Shown: one piece after another, positions 10,602-23,100 of the stretch | Numbering within the stretch: the stretch's first letter is position 1 | How the letters are laid out: the number at the start of each line of letters is the position of its first letter | Origin: Corinectria fuckeliana | Taxonomy: Eukaryota > Ascomycota > Sordariomycetes > Hypocreales > Nectriaceae | Reading direction: 5' to 3' | DNA: 64,000 bases | NCBI GenBank assembly: GCA_019137255.1 | Contig: WPDH01000156.1 | Coordinates: 1-64,000 of the forward strand | Made by a program: the position numbers and the translations under genes | Notes under the pieces: model-generated | Database searches by the model: none | The model's input: the letters and a program-made list of their open reading frames with translations, nothing else | What the model was told of the DNA's origin: nothing

Positions 10602-13600
10602 GTAGGGTGGCCGAGGAACCCAATAACTAGTGGCCATTGCTGGTGACTGGGACTAAGTAAGGTAGGTAGGTGGTCGTAGCAGAGAAGCTCGGGCAGGGTG
10701 GCTGAGAATGAACAAGAGCCCAGTTGCTCAGTTACCCAGTCCCGGAGAAGCGCGTGTGAGAGACAGTAACCAACAAGGGATGTGGGACCAAAGGAGGGAA
10801 GTGGAGGGGCCACGATGAACCAGGGGGGGAGGGTGTGTGCGTGTAAGTGGTGTTGGAGAGGTGTGAGTGAGCCTGCGTGGGTGTGAAGGCGTGTGGATTA
10901 ATTAGGGGAAAGCCAAGCTCAGTGCGTGTTAACGTAAAAGTTTTGCAGCAAAGACTATTAGAAAGAGAATATGGACTCGACGTGTGTGAGTGCAGGAGTG
11001 CTCGGTTTACCTCTTGTGGCTTGAAAGCCAAGCGGGAAAATAGCAAAACGAATCCTGCCTAGCACTAGGCGGCGGCTAGATGGGCTTGCTAGCATCGACA
11101 GTTGATCCCGGCGGGATGAGGCGGATGTCTTTTGAGTGGCTCACGTGCCCAACGTCTTTGGATTGTATTGATCGAAGAAAGGCTGCTCTGCCCGGCAGAT
11201 TCCGCAGATCATGATCGATAGGAACGTCGTCAATGGCGTGGTCGAACCGAGATGGAGGGGAGTCCAGAACGAAAGGTCGGCATGCACCCATCCCCGTCAT
11301 CATGACCCGGGTTCGCGATCCAGCCGCAACGGCCAAATGCCTGAATAGGCGGCCGATGAGATGGCGAACGACTCAAGACCAGGTAGCGAGAGAGTCATAG
11401 GTATTACCTACGCGCTTGATCAGGTCCCATCGAGTTTCTCGTATTCGCCCGTTCATGGTTGTTTGACTTTTTCCTTTTTCTTCTTCTCTTCTCGAATCCA
11501 GCAACTCCCGATTCTGTCGATCCTCTTAACCCGGCAGGGTTCGCACGATCACTGACACTGACCCGGGGCGAGTTTTGGGCTGGGGCTGAGAGGCCTGAGA
11601 CTGGACGATCAGCCTTGGGTAGAACTTAGAAAGAAAAGAAAAGGTCCATGGGCCATGCAGCAGGCAAGGGGCCGGCCTGTCGACCAGGGCTGGGGTTAAT
11701 CGCCGCGGGAAGTGGGCGTGGATCTTGAGAACCACCCAAAACGTATTGTTAGAGCCCGCCTCCATGGCACGTTAAGCTCTATGTGGGGCCAGGAGGGGGG
11801 GGGGTGTGAAGGTGGTGCATGAGAGTGGATTTGCAGTTCTGCATTTTGCTTCTCTGCGAGTGCTCGCACCTACTTACGTACCTTAATTACCTAGGAGTAG
11901 TAGGTAGGTAGTAGACACAGACAACGAGGCATGTGTAAGTGTGGGTGCGGGAGTGAACAAGTGGACAAACAAGCACATGACATGCGGTGATGTGTGGCTG
12001 TCCGGGCTCTACTTCCTTCCTTCTTTACTTACTCTTCTTTCATTCTTTCCATCTGTGCCGCATTAATGCTTCCACGCAGCAAGCACCAGCCTCCAATCTC
12101 AGTTCTCAGGTACGGTACTTAGCCACACCTCCCTAGCTCTTGCGCTCCCAGCGTGGATGGATGAGTAAGACAGCAGACGCCCTAGGTAGCTAACTAAGGT
12201 AAGTAGGTTTCGTCTCCCTGCCTGCCTTGGGAAGCTGCCCCGAATGTCCCATTTCCCATGTGGTGTCTCTCTCTGCCGACCTCGAGCTCCCATCCACCAA
12301 CCAGCAACCATGGTTGCCAATATTATGACTCCGTGGGTGTCCCTCAGAGGAAAGTAGGTTCGCGTGTTTTACCCAAGCTCATCAACGACAGCATCATCCG
12401 TCGTCATAATCCATGACCTGGCGCCACACATTAGGTACTCTCGACCCAAAAAACGCATCCCGAAAAGCCCTTCCCCCACTCCCACGCCAACACTAAACAG
12501 AGGTAAGCTTTGGCGGCTGAACCGACCCAGACAAGGTACGTAGTAGGTATCTAGGTCCCAGGTCAAGCCACACTTCGGAGTCCGACGAGACTTCATGTAC
12601 TCAAGTTCAGCGAGATGATCATGGCGCCCCACGCCGCCTTGGCCACCGGGCCCCACGATGGCAACTACCCGTCCATCTAACGGAAACAAGTGCGCGTGGC
12701 CAAGGAGATGACCGAAACTCTTGTGCCTCTTTTTATCACTTAGTCTGGTCGGCAGAAAGGGGGGCTTCGTTCGGCCCTTATTTGTTACTCGTCCGCAGGC
12801 GACTCTCTAACTCTCTGATAATCAATTGTCGTCGTGCCGTACTTGTCTTGCCCTGCTCGATTCCCCTGGCCTTAACCTCCCCTCCTGGTAAGCTTCCTAG
12901 TCCCTCGGTTTCTCATCCTCATCATTGTCGTCGTCATCGTCATCATTTGAGCAGGGCGAGCCAAATCGGCGACTCCCACCCTGCCACCCCACCACACATT
13001 CAAGTTGTCAGTACAGTATGTACCTGAGCACTTCTCTCTACCACTCAGCCACTGAAATGGCTCCTGCGCCACTCGAGCCGTTGGGCCTACCGCGAGGCGC
13101 TAAGGCAGGTAGCAAGCATCGACTACCAAAGTCGTGCTGGAGAGGTTGTGGCTTGATGCTACAAGTTGCCGTTATTTCTGTGCGGCCCTTACTCTACTCC
13201 TTTGCGGGACCTCGACCAATACCCCACCCTATCGAGGGCCTCTTCTGCTTCTAATCTCAACGCGAGTGAGACGTAAGTAATACCACTGGTTTTATTGCCG
13301 TGTTTGACCATCTGCAAGGGTTGCAGACCACTGGTGGAGGTCACGCTGGCTTGGAGGTGCAGATTTAACCTGTGGGTGGATTAATTAGGTCCTGACTTCT
13401 CCGAGGGGACTCGATCAGACGCAGGCGCCGAGGGCCGCCACATTCCCGGAGAAAATCAGACGGGTGGGAGATGTCTTAGACCCGCTCCGATTCAGTCGCG
13501 ACTTGTAACGTGGTTGGGCAAGCCCCAAAGACGCGGCCCTTCACCGAATGCAGCTTTGTTTTTATAGGCGCCTGTACCTAACCCAGCTGACGAACCCAAG

Positions 13601-16600
13601 AGCGTCGCACAAGATGGATCTCGACACGACAACAGTCCTCTTGTCTTAGATATGTCTTATCTTGTCCTCGTCGAGTCCTGCGCACCCTGCCTCGCCGCAC
13701 ATCCCTGCTCAAGAGTCGATGCGCACATGTGTAAGCGCTCCGACCCGAACACGGCGGGCACACACGTATCTGTGCCGTCCAACGCACACGCACATACGAA
13801 GTATTATACAACACGGCCAACGAGCCTAGCCCCCGATGTCAACCTACCTACTCGGCAGCATGCGACCCCTTCTACGATTGCAGTAGCCACTGCGACGCTG
13901 GCTTGGCTAGGGCATGCTGGTCGCGTGATGACCAAAGCCCTGGACCTATACATGCGACGTGTTCGCGCTGGAGCCCACTTGGGTCGTAAGCCGGTCAATA
14001 TCAACATGATGCATCTCCCGGATGCAAGTTCCGTCGGCCAACTACACTGTCCAAGTACCCAGGGGGACGCCTTGTAGGGCGTTGTGGCGAGAAGTGAGCG
14101 TGTCCGAGGCCAACATTAGCACCTAGGCATGACAAGGTGAGAACATGTCGGCCTTTCGAGAAGACATCGGTTTCCCGGTGTCTTGTTCGGATCAAGAAGG
14201 GAAGGCTCGACGATACAGGGATTCTGGTTGCACGAAGCCTAAAATAGCACAACAGTACTGTTACCATGTCGTCGCGGCGTCTTGTCTGTCGGTCTTGGTC
14301 CGACTTCCTCCAACTCGCACCAAATGGACAACTTACGTTACCGCAACTTACGACACAAAGCAACGCAGGGAAGCAGAGTCTTGGCGGATTTGACCGTGTG
14401 CATGAACCCGGTTCTGCCGACCAACTCCCTGCCTCGTTGGCCTGAGCTGGGGGATCAGCCGTATTTGAAAGGCCGTCTTGCTGTCTGATATTAGATTGCC
14501 TCAGGTAAGGTACCCAAAGCCGAGAGTGATAGGCCACCACAGGCGGTCGACTCAAGGCGATGCACTCAGCTGACCACCTGGGTAATCAGCACGAGATGAG
14601 ATGGCTTCTCCTTTTCCGGCCTTCGCCAGCACCCGCACCAACAGCCAAACATTCCGCGCCCCTGCCGTTCTGGCCACATAAGACGTAGTTGGTCGCGGTC
14701 TCGGCCTCAATCCCAACCAAGTTCACCAGCAGTAACTAGCTTACTAGTAGAGTTGCAATGATCTTGCTCCAGGATGCCCTGTCCTGCTGAACAGAGACCG
14801 TTGCGGAGACATGCTTCTTCTGCGGGTTGGTTAGCACCTAAGTAGCCTGCTGGCCAACCAACCGTGGCCTGGGACGATCCAGGGGTTGATTCACCACATG
14901 CTTTTTGTTGTCCGAACCGCCGAAGAGCTGACAACTGACGTCGACCAATATGCCAGGTAGTGTATCCGTATATACATACATCTCGAGGCTCTAGCGAGTG
15001 TTTAAGCTCGGTAGATGATATAGCCCCACCCCCACCCCGCTCTTTCCCCTCCTCTTTCAGTCAGCTCCCGAGGGCTTTGAAACCCTCCTGGTCTAGAGAC
15101 CGATAGGGAGGGGCCAGAGTGCTATTGGTTGTAACTTGGACGCCAATACAGGCCAACGCGAAGATCGTAGACTGTTGTTGTGGCTGGGGTGGGAAGTGAG
15201 AGAGCTGACTCAATTGGGTTTTGTTGGCAGGTACGGATATGAAGCGTCATGTAGTGGCGACATTCAGAGCAAGGCCCGGCCCACACAAGCAAATCGACCA
15301 ACCAACCAGCCACTTATTTCGGCCTTCTCAGCCTGGTTTGCCTGGCAGCCACAGTTCGGGGCCACAGTTCGGAAGGCCCAAACCAGTAAAACACGCGCAT
15401 TCAGCCAATCAAGGCAATCTTGGGTGAGACGCACACTTTGGCAGTGCTCCATGCCAGGCAGGCAGGGGTCCACGTTGAGAAAAAGTGGCAAGAACCCGGC
15501 TGAAGCACTGAATCCCAACCCCATGTCGAAATTGGGACATCTGAAACACGATCCCAGCCCCTCCTTCCTTCTTCTTTGGTCTGTTCGTCTCCTGCTCCAT
15601 GGATTGCCGTTGCTGGGGCCCTTTTTCCCACCGCAACCCCAGCACCAACCCCAAAATTTCAAGCCGCCCGCGGATGATGATGGGATGAACCTATGAACAT
15701 TGCCTCTCTCTCTCGTCTCTCTCCTCTAACTCCTCCAAGGAACCGAGACCGAGACGCACCGAAAAAGCAACGACTGAGCTAGGTGCTTTCCTACCACCTG
15801 CCATGCTAGGAGCGACCGAACTGGTCCGAGTCTTGCAAATCCCCGATGATGCCGCGTGTTGCCTTCAGCTCCGCTCTTCCACCATCCACAAGTCGAGATC
15901 GCTGCCCGCCGACACATGAAATGACGAGATGCTCTGCCCTCACTGTACAGACTACATACGAAGTACAGACTACAGACTACGCCTGCAGGACATCGTTATC
16001 CCTGCCGTGTCCCAGTCGCAGAGAGCACCAACCGATCAGCTCAGGGAACTTGTCCGTCACACCAGCCTCATCCTAACCTCAAATCGCCCACCCGCTCTCC
16101 ATCCACAGATTGTATGTACGAATATGTAACGTCAGCTGCACCGGCCCCCTCCATTTGATGGGTGCCAGCCGCCCCGGCATCGACTTTGGCTCCGACTCGT
16201 CCGCTCCTCAACCCGCTATCCCCCGGAATGCGCTGCTAGGCCCATCATCTCCGCCGCTTCGATGCGGCTAGGTTCCTACTCGTGCCATCCGACCTTCGTC
16301 TCTTCGGTGTTCCTAGACTCTGGTTCTGTAGATGGCCGTGTCTTCCCGCTCATTTACCATCCAGGTAATCACGCGGCGTTCCAGTGCTTTCTTGTCCCGA
16401 GGACGCATAGCTTCCATCATTCCAGATATCGAAGCTCTGTCTTGCTCGAGCACAACGTCCTAACCCTACCTCAGGAACACGTACTCTACACTTTTGGGAC
16501 GCCTTAAGTTGGTGCCCTACTCGCGGCCAGCCGGCTCCGTCATGTCAAAACCCACTAGAGTAAATCAACTCAACGGCGGGCTCGGCCCTGTGGCTGGCGT

Positions 16601-19600
16601 GGCCGGCTTGGTCATGCATCTCGCCTCACACCCCCGCTCAAGTTTCCGTTGCATCCTCTGGCTTGCTGCCTGCGACAGGGACAGGTGTGGTATGTTGTGC
16701 TGCGTTGTGCTGAAGTGCGACTGGCAAGTGTCAACAGTGGCCGTCTGTTGAGCGGTGAGCAGGGCAGCTTTCTCCTACGGTGAGCAGCTAGATCTTCGTC
16801 ACCTTTATCCTCGTCCGTTCACAGCCTTGGACTTGTTCCTGTTTTATCCATCATCAGCATCTCATCTCGGAGGTTCCAATATGTTGACACTGACCATGGC
16901 GAGATTCCACGGTCTCCAATGTCTGGGCCTTTACAAGAGCGTCCCTGTTTGGGAGAAGAAAAGGCCCTCAAACAACCACTCCATCAGGGGAAACATCATT
17001 GCTTGGCTCGTCAGCCACGCACCTCCAAACACGTACGATTTCACAATGCCTCAACACCCAGCCTGTCCCTCGGCCTTGGTTGGTGCCCGTTCAAAGCGAT
17101 AGATCGGCAACTAGCCTTATTAGCGACTGGCCCCCGTGGTCGGCCCAAACCGGCGGCACCCTTGTCGATTCTGGATCTAACAACTCTTCCGATCTCAGAG
17201 CGGGTCCAGACTCGACCCCACCACCAAAGCGGTGGCGCCTCTTCTCAAGCCCGCTGAACTGGTGGTAATAGAGAGAGCAATTCCGCCCTCGTCCAGTCCA
17301 GCCTAGCGCGAGGTATACCGCCACAATACCACAATACCCCAATACGTGCTGTGTCCCAGCGCATCCCGCCGATGCTAATGTGTTCTCCACCGTTGGCCTA
17401 CTTGCAACGAAGTGCGTCTTAGCGTCACATAACAATGCCCTACATTGTCCATGTAACATTTCAACACGAGGATCTCTACATAGTACCCAGGTGTGTAGCT
17501 TGTTTCGTACTACACGAGCCTCACATGGCCAGCAGCACTGCGAATGCACACACAATATTGAGTGTACGATAACCTCTCCAAGGCGTCATCGTACCGACGG
17601 GTCCCGACCTCATCGCAGTCTACATTACATCGTCAGCGACTTCATCCAGTTGACGCCGTGTGCATCACGTCGTCAATGAACTTCCCCGGAGCCCAGCCCG
17701 ATGATGGTTATCTCCTCGGAGCTCTGCATAAACCAAACCATGAACACGAGACTCTGCATCTGGCTGCCAAGATCGACCGGTGCTGTGACGAATAACAAGT
17801 ATCCAGCTATTTCCTTTACTCGGGAGTTTTTACGGTATTATCGTCAAGTTGTTACACGGCTTGCTACCCTAGACCAAAGGAACGGCACCTGCAACTTTCT
17901 TACACCGCACAGCGTGTCGTCAACTTCATTTCGAGCTATACGAATGCACGGGATGTGCTATTAGACCCACGTTGCTGGCCCGATGGCCGGTGCAGGGGGC
18001 TTCTTCATCAATCGAGGACGATTTAGGGTCTGTTCACGCGTCTGGTTAAGCCTCACATCGCATCATCGTTGGCCGATCAAGATCAGCACAACCCCTGCAC
18101 ACCCTGCTAGGTCTCAAGCATTCCCTAGCTCATCTGCTCATCAGCCGAGAACCCATGAAGTCGGGGTTTCTAAGGCACCCCAAGACGCAGCGATCGACCC
18201 ATGATGCTGCAACGGCTGATGAGGCTCCTCTTACTCCAGGATTGCCCTCGTTTAGAGGGTGGGCGTTTCTTCTTTCATCTGACTAAGGGACGGATGGAAG
18301 CGCGTCAACAATTGCGAGGACTCGGAAGTGACCGCACATGGAGCTGTTTTGTTGCTTCGTAACGCTGATGGTATCGGGGTTCGGGATCCCACTTAAACTC
18401 AAGTCTCTCTACCATCCATGCCTGTATCACCCATGACTTGCTTTGCATCGTGGAACCTCCCAAGGAACCGCGCTCGGGATACACGAGATGCTGTTTCGAG
18501 ATGGATCCTCCACCCAGCAATGACCAAGCCCCGCGTCTGCATGGAACCAAGGAGAAGAAAGCACCGAGGAAAAGCAAAGAGGCAAGGCAAGGCGAAGTGC
18601 GTTGTAGTTGCTCGCCAAGACGCCTCTTGCTCGCGTATTACCCCGAACCCTGGTAATTTCCGGCGATGCCTCTTCTCAACCTACTTAACGTCTTGTGTCA
18701 ATTACCGCACTTGGAAACCGTCCGTCAAGAGAAGCTGTTCAAGGGACACGGGGTTCACGAGCTGGAATTGGAGCCATTACAAAACAAGTCGGATGCTCGG
18801 ATGGGCTCTGTTGTCCTATATCTGCGACGCCCGCCTTGCCTGGTTGACTCGGCGACTCTTCTGACTTGGAACTACAGCTCACCTCAAGCCTCTTTGAGTT
18901 ATTGCACTCCGTTCATTCCCTGATATCAGCCGAAGAGCCCGCATTCTCCACATGGCAGTTGAACAGAGACGCGGCTTCCCAAGCCATCCAAGCAAGCCTT
19001 TGCAACCTGCCCCCATCACGGATCGAGGGATTGGGATTCCACCACCCCCTTCACTTCACCCCCCCCGTCAGCCCGTCAGCCAGGGATCTAGCATCTATCC
19101 AGTCCCGTCCTCACCGGTTGTTGTTCTGCCTGTGCCTGCGTCGAAAAAGTCCTTCTCCCTCCCTTCTCCCTCGACAAGTCCGCCAGTCAGCTTACCTCAC
19201 CGTCTGCCACATCTCTTCCTTCATCTAAGCTCGGTCACAACCAAAAAAAAAAGACGCACCTGGCGCGCCCGCCCTGACGAATCCGGGCACATCAAACGGC
19301 CGCTAGCGCCACCATCTCTCATGGAGTGTTTCAAAAACCCACGCTGCCTCTTTGGCGCCGCGCTGTTAGCCTGCTGTCAATCGACCAAAGCTCCAGCCTA
19401 GGTATCCATGTAATATCCCCCCGACGCACAGCCGAGCTGACGAGGACGGGTGCATCTTGAGCAGGCTCCACTCGGCCGGGTCGGTTGATCTAGCGCCGTC
19501 TTCCATTCCGGATTTTCAGCAGGAATAAGTAGGTAGGTCTAAGTAGGTCTAGGTCTAGGCCTACGTGCTGCAGTGGCTGGCTCCATCAGGCCTCCCGAGC

Positions 19601-20185
19601 CGGCTCACTGGCCAAGAGACATGACAGTACCTACTGATTTCACGCATTTCCAGGGGCTTCGGGCGGTTTGAAATAACATGTTTTCATCAAGCAGGAACCA
19701 CGCTCATAATTCCCGTCCCCAGCGTTGCTCCATCTACCAAGCAACGCTTTCTATGCCCAGTCGTTCGTAATAAAAAGGTATCTTGCGCGTCATCGTGCTC
19801 AACACGCACTGCTAACCATCCGCCTTTTGTTCCTCTAACCTCCATATTCTCGAAAGACTTCGCCTTGTAAGTCTGCTCGCCCAGAACACAAATAGTACGT
19901 CGTGGCAGAATAGGTACTGCATGAATGGAAATCGCTATACCAAACCATCTATTCACCCCCCCTCCGCTATACCCATGCCACCTTCGCCAAACAGGAAGAA
20001 GCAATGGAAAGAAAATCATAATCCGCTGCCGTGCCCATCCATTCGTTCCTTTTCTCTCCCTCTGTTTCCTCTGTCGACCTAGAGGCACGTTTGTCCGGAT
20101 TGACCGCGAATCACATAATGATGAAGTAAAGTATTGTGTCCACGCGATTTAAGCCCATGGCGGCTTGTCGAATTCTCCCCGCACC

Positions 20186-23100
20186 TTAATGCGGGAAGAT
20201 CCTGTCCTTGAAGGATGAACTCTGAGAGGTCAGGCTGTTGCGCTTAGCGTCGTCCTTGCTGGGCCCGTATGGCGTGTTCTCCATCTTCTGAGCGTCTTCG
20301 ACCAGGTTGGTCGAGCTCTGCCGTTGAGGCCCCTTTTTGGTAAGCAATCCCCTGGTCTTCTCTCCCGGTGCTCGCTCCCCAGTAGTACCCGGTCTCTCTG
20401 TGTTCGAATCGCTGCGGTTCTTGGTCAGCTTTCGGGGCTGTCGTTTCTGTATGTTCAATGACACGCCGTCGGCCACGGAGCCCATATCACTGGAGACGAG
20501 GCTTGGCGTGACATCATTTGCCGAGGTCATGCTGAAGGATGAATTGTCTCGAATTGGAACTGGCAACGACTCTTGGCGTTCCTTGCTGTAGACAGGGCTG
20601 TCTTTCGCTCGTATAGCCACTGGGTCTAGGGGTTGCTTGAACACAGTCGACTCTTGCATTGGGTCTAGGACAGGTTGAGACTGTAGCGGGGGCCTTGTAA
20701 CCAGAGGCCCCATCGGGGGATTTGGCCCATCGGGCACAGTTCTAGGACTCGGGTTTGAGGCTGGAGTAGTTTGATGAGAGTCTGGCAACGCCGCAGGCAA
20801 CTATAGAGATTAGTCGGGCCCCTGATTCGCGACGAGGCATTGCTTACTCCAGGATTGAGGTACGTATCCAGCTTCCTCTTCAACACATCGGACCTGACAG
20901 GCTTGGCAAGATAGTCATTCATGCCGGCTGCGAGACATTTCTCCCGGTCTCCCTGGATCGCCGAGGCAGTCATCGCAATGACCAAAATCTTCCGCACAGC
21001 ATCCAAGGGGTCCTTTCGAATTAGCTTCGTCGCCTCGTAGCCGTCCAGGACAGGCATTTGAACGTCCATGAGGACGATGTGGTATGGCTTCCCCTCATTG
21101 GCTTTCTGGCGAAGGCCTTCGACTGCCTTGAGACCATTGTCATACGCGACGACACCGGCATATCCGAGTCGTCGCACATATTGAATGGCAATCTTTTGAT
21201 TGATGGGATTATCCTCAGCAACACAAATGCGGATCTCTTCCTTGGGCACTCGAGAGAAGTCCAGGTAAGGATTCGATGGGTCGACCCGATTCAGGGGTGA
21301 CGCCAACGAATATCGATCAACTGGAGAGGAAGACTTTGCCTGAGCGTCTCCCGCAGCAACGTCCGACTTGGCCTTTTCGAACGTGACAGTGAACCAAGCG
21401 GTTGTGCCTGCAGACTCCTCGCTCTCAAGGCGGATTTTGCCCTTCATCATCACCTCAATAAGGGATTTGCAGATGCTGAGACCTAGACCGCTTCCACCGT
21501 ACTTTCTTGCCGTACTGGCATCGGCTTGGCTGAATGGCTGGAACAGCTTTGCCAGTTGCTGTGGTGGGATGCCGATACCGGTATCGCGGACCCAGAAAGT
21601 GAGCGTCGCGTGCTCCTTTGTCTCCTTGTCGAGTCGGGCCCCAATGGTGATCGAACCATCCTCCGTGAACTTGAGACTGTTCCCGATAAGATTGCCTAAG
21701 ACTTGGTGGAGTCGGATGGGGTCGCCGTAGATGAGCATGGGCGGCAACTTGATGTCCTGAATGATCTTGACGTTCTTCTTCGAAGTCTTTTCCCGGTTGC
21801 TGTAGGAAACTGCCCGGACAACCTCGCGAACCATATCCTCAGGGTTGAAAGCAATAATGTAAAGCTTCATTTTGTCGGCTTCCATCTTTGAAAAGTCGAG
21901 GATGTCGTTGATGACCGTCAGGAGCAGGTCGGCAGAAACTCGAATGGAATCAGCCATGTCAAGTTGCTCCCGATCCAGTTCACTATCCCGGAGCAGCTCC
22001 GAGTTTCCAATAACGCCATTCAACGGGGTTCGGAGCTCATGCGAGACGTTGGCTAGGAATATTGACTTGGCTTTGGCAGCTTCTTCGGCCAGCTTGACGT
22101 TTCGCTTCGCTTCTGCCTCGGCATTTTTCGCCTTGGTTTCAGCCTCAAGAGCCTTGGCAAGAGCACGCTTCTGGACCGCCACCATGGATCGGTTCTCTGC
22201 AGAGATCTTCTCGACACTCTTCATTGACAGGGCGTTTGAATAACTGATGCCGATCTGGTTGACTAGAAGCTGCAGGACGGTAACGTTACGGTCTGTGAAA
22301 GCGCCAGGCTCACCTTCGAGGTACAGGACACCGAGAAGAGACTTAGTTCCATGAGAAATGGGAATGGCAATGATGCCTTTGCCAACAGGATTCCTCTGGA
22401 GCCATGATCCGTTGACGTTGCCGAATCGCTCGTCAGTGACCACGTCGGGAACGAAGATTGTTTCCAAGAAACGTGTGCAGTAAAGAACCACGTTCTCGGC
22501 GATCAATGATGTTCCTGATAGTGGCAAGCCAGGTATATGTGCCGATGCACCTTTCTCGGGGTCACCGCTGGCTGCCACGCACCATGAATCCGAGTCGCTC
22601 TCTTGGACTATGATAGCAGCGAGTGTTGCCGAACCACCACAAGTCTGCAAGATGACGTCGCACATAGTCTTGAGAAGCTCATCGACCTGTAGCACAGATG
22701 AGATGACCTGCGACGAAACCAGAATGGCATGCAGGTCGATCATATCGAGAGCAGGCAGTCCGGCCCCAGCTTCGGTCTGCGCCATGTTCATAGACCCCCG
22801 CCAGGCGCCGATGCGTTCCCCTCTTAGATCGGTCAAGACGTTGGAAGGCATTTGGACCAGATCAGCCCCCTCGTCGCCATCCACAGCCCGATATTGAACA
22901 GAGGTCGTGTCGGCGACGAAGTCAGTTTGCACGCCTGCTTCCGCGGTTCGATGACTTCGAGTGGGTCCATGCAATAGCAGACTGTGCTCTTCTTCGATTG
23001 CCTTTGAGACGCCGTTGGCACTCAACTGTCGAAACAATCCAACAGCCTCCAGGAGCGCTGCACGGGCGGACCGGCGTCCTTTTCGGCGGATGAAAAAACC

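Larger units (their letters stand above)
8834..20185. other. 11 kb gene-poor region
   Basis: No open frame here resembles a known family, and none can be extended convincingly by splicing. From about 8,900 to 9,950 the + strand is purine-rich, so the - strand is pyrimidine-rich. This fits a long 5' leader or promoter of the proline-rich protein gene on the - strand. Further on there are several tandem repeats and many TACCTAGG- and TACGAAGTA-type motifs (near 9886, 9980, 10170, 11870-11915, 12180-12210, 12536, 13792, 15953 and 19526-19566). I found no tRNA, 5S rRNA or snRNA. A non-coding RNA or a fast-evolving gene cannot be excluded. Confidence 0.5.

Noticed and set aside
11280..11330. GGGTTCGCGATCC resembling a tRNA B box
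   Set aside because: No matching A box, acceptor stem or anticodon arm could be folded around it on either strand.
14001..14555. 184-codon frame on the - strand in the gene-poor region
   Set aside because: Composition is not protein-like, there are no motifs, and neighbouring frames are equally long.
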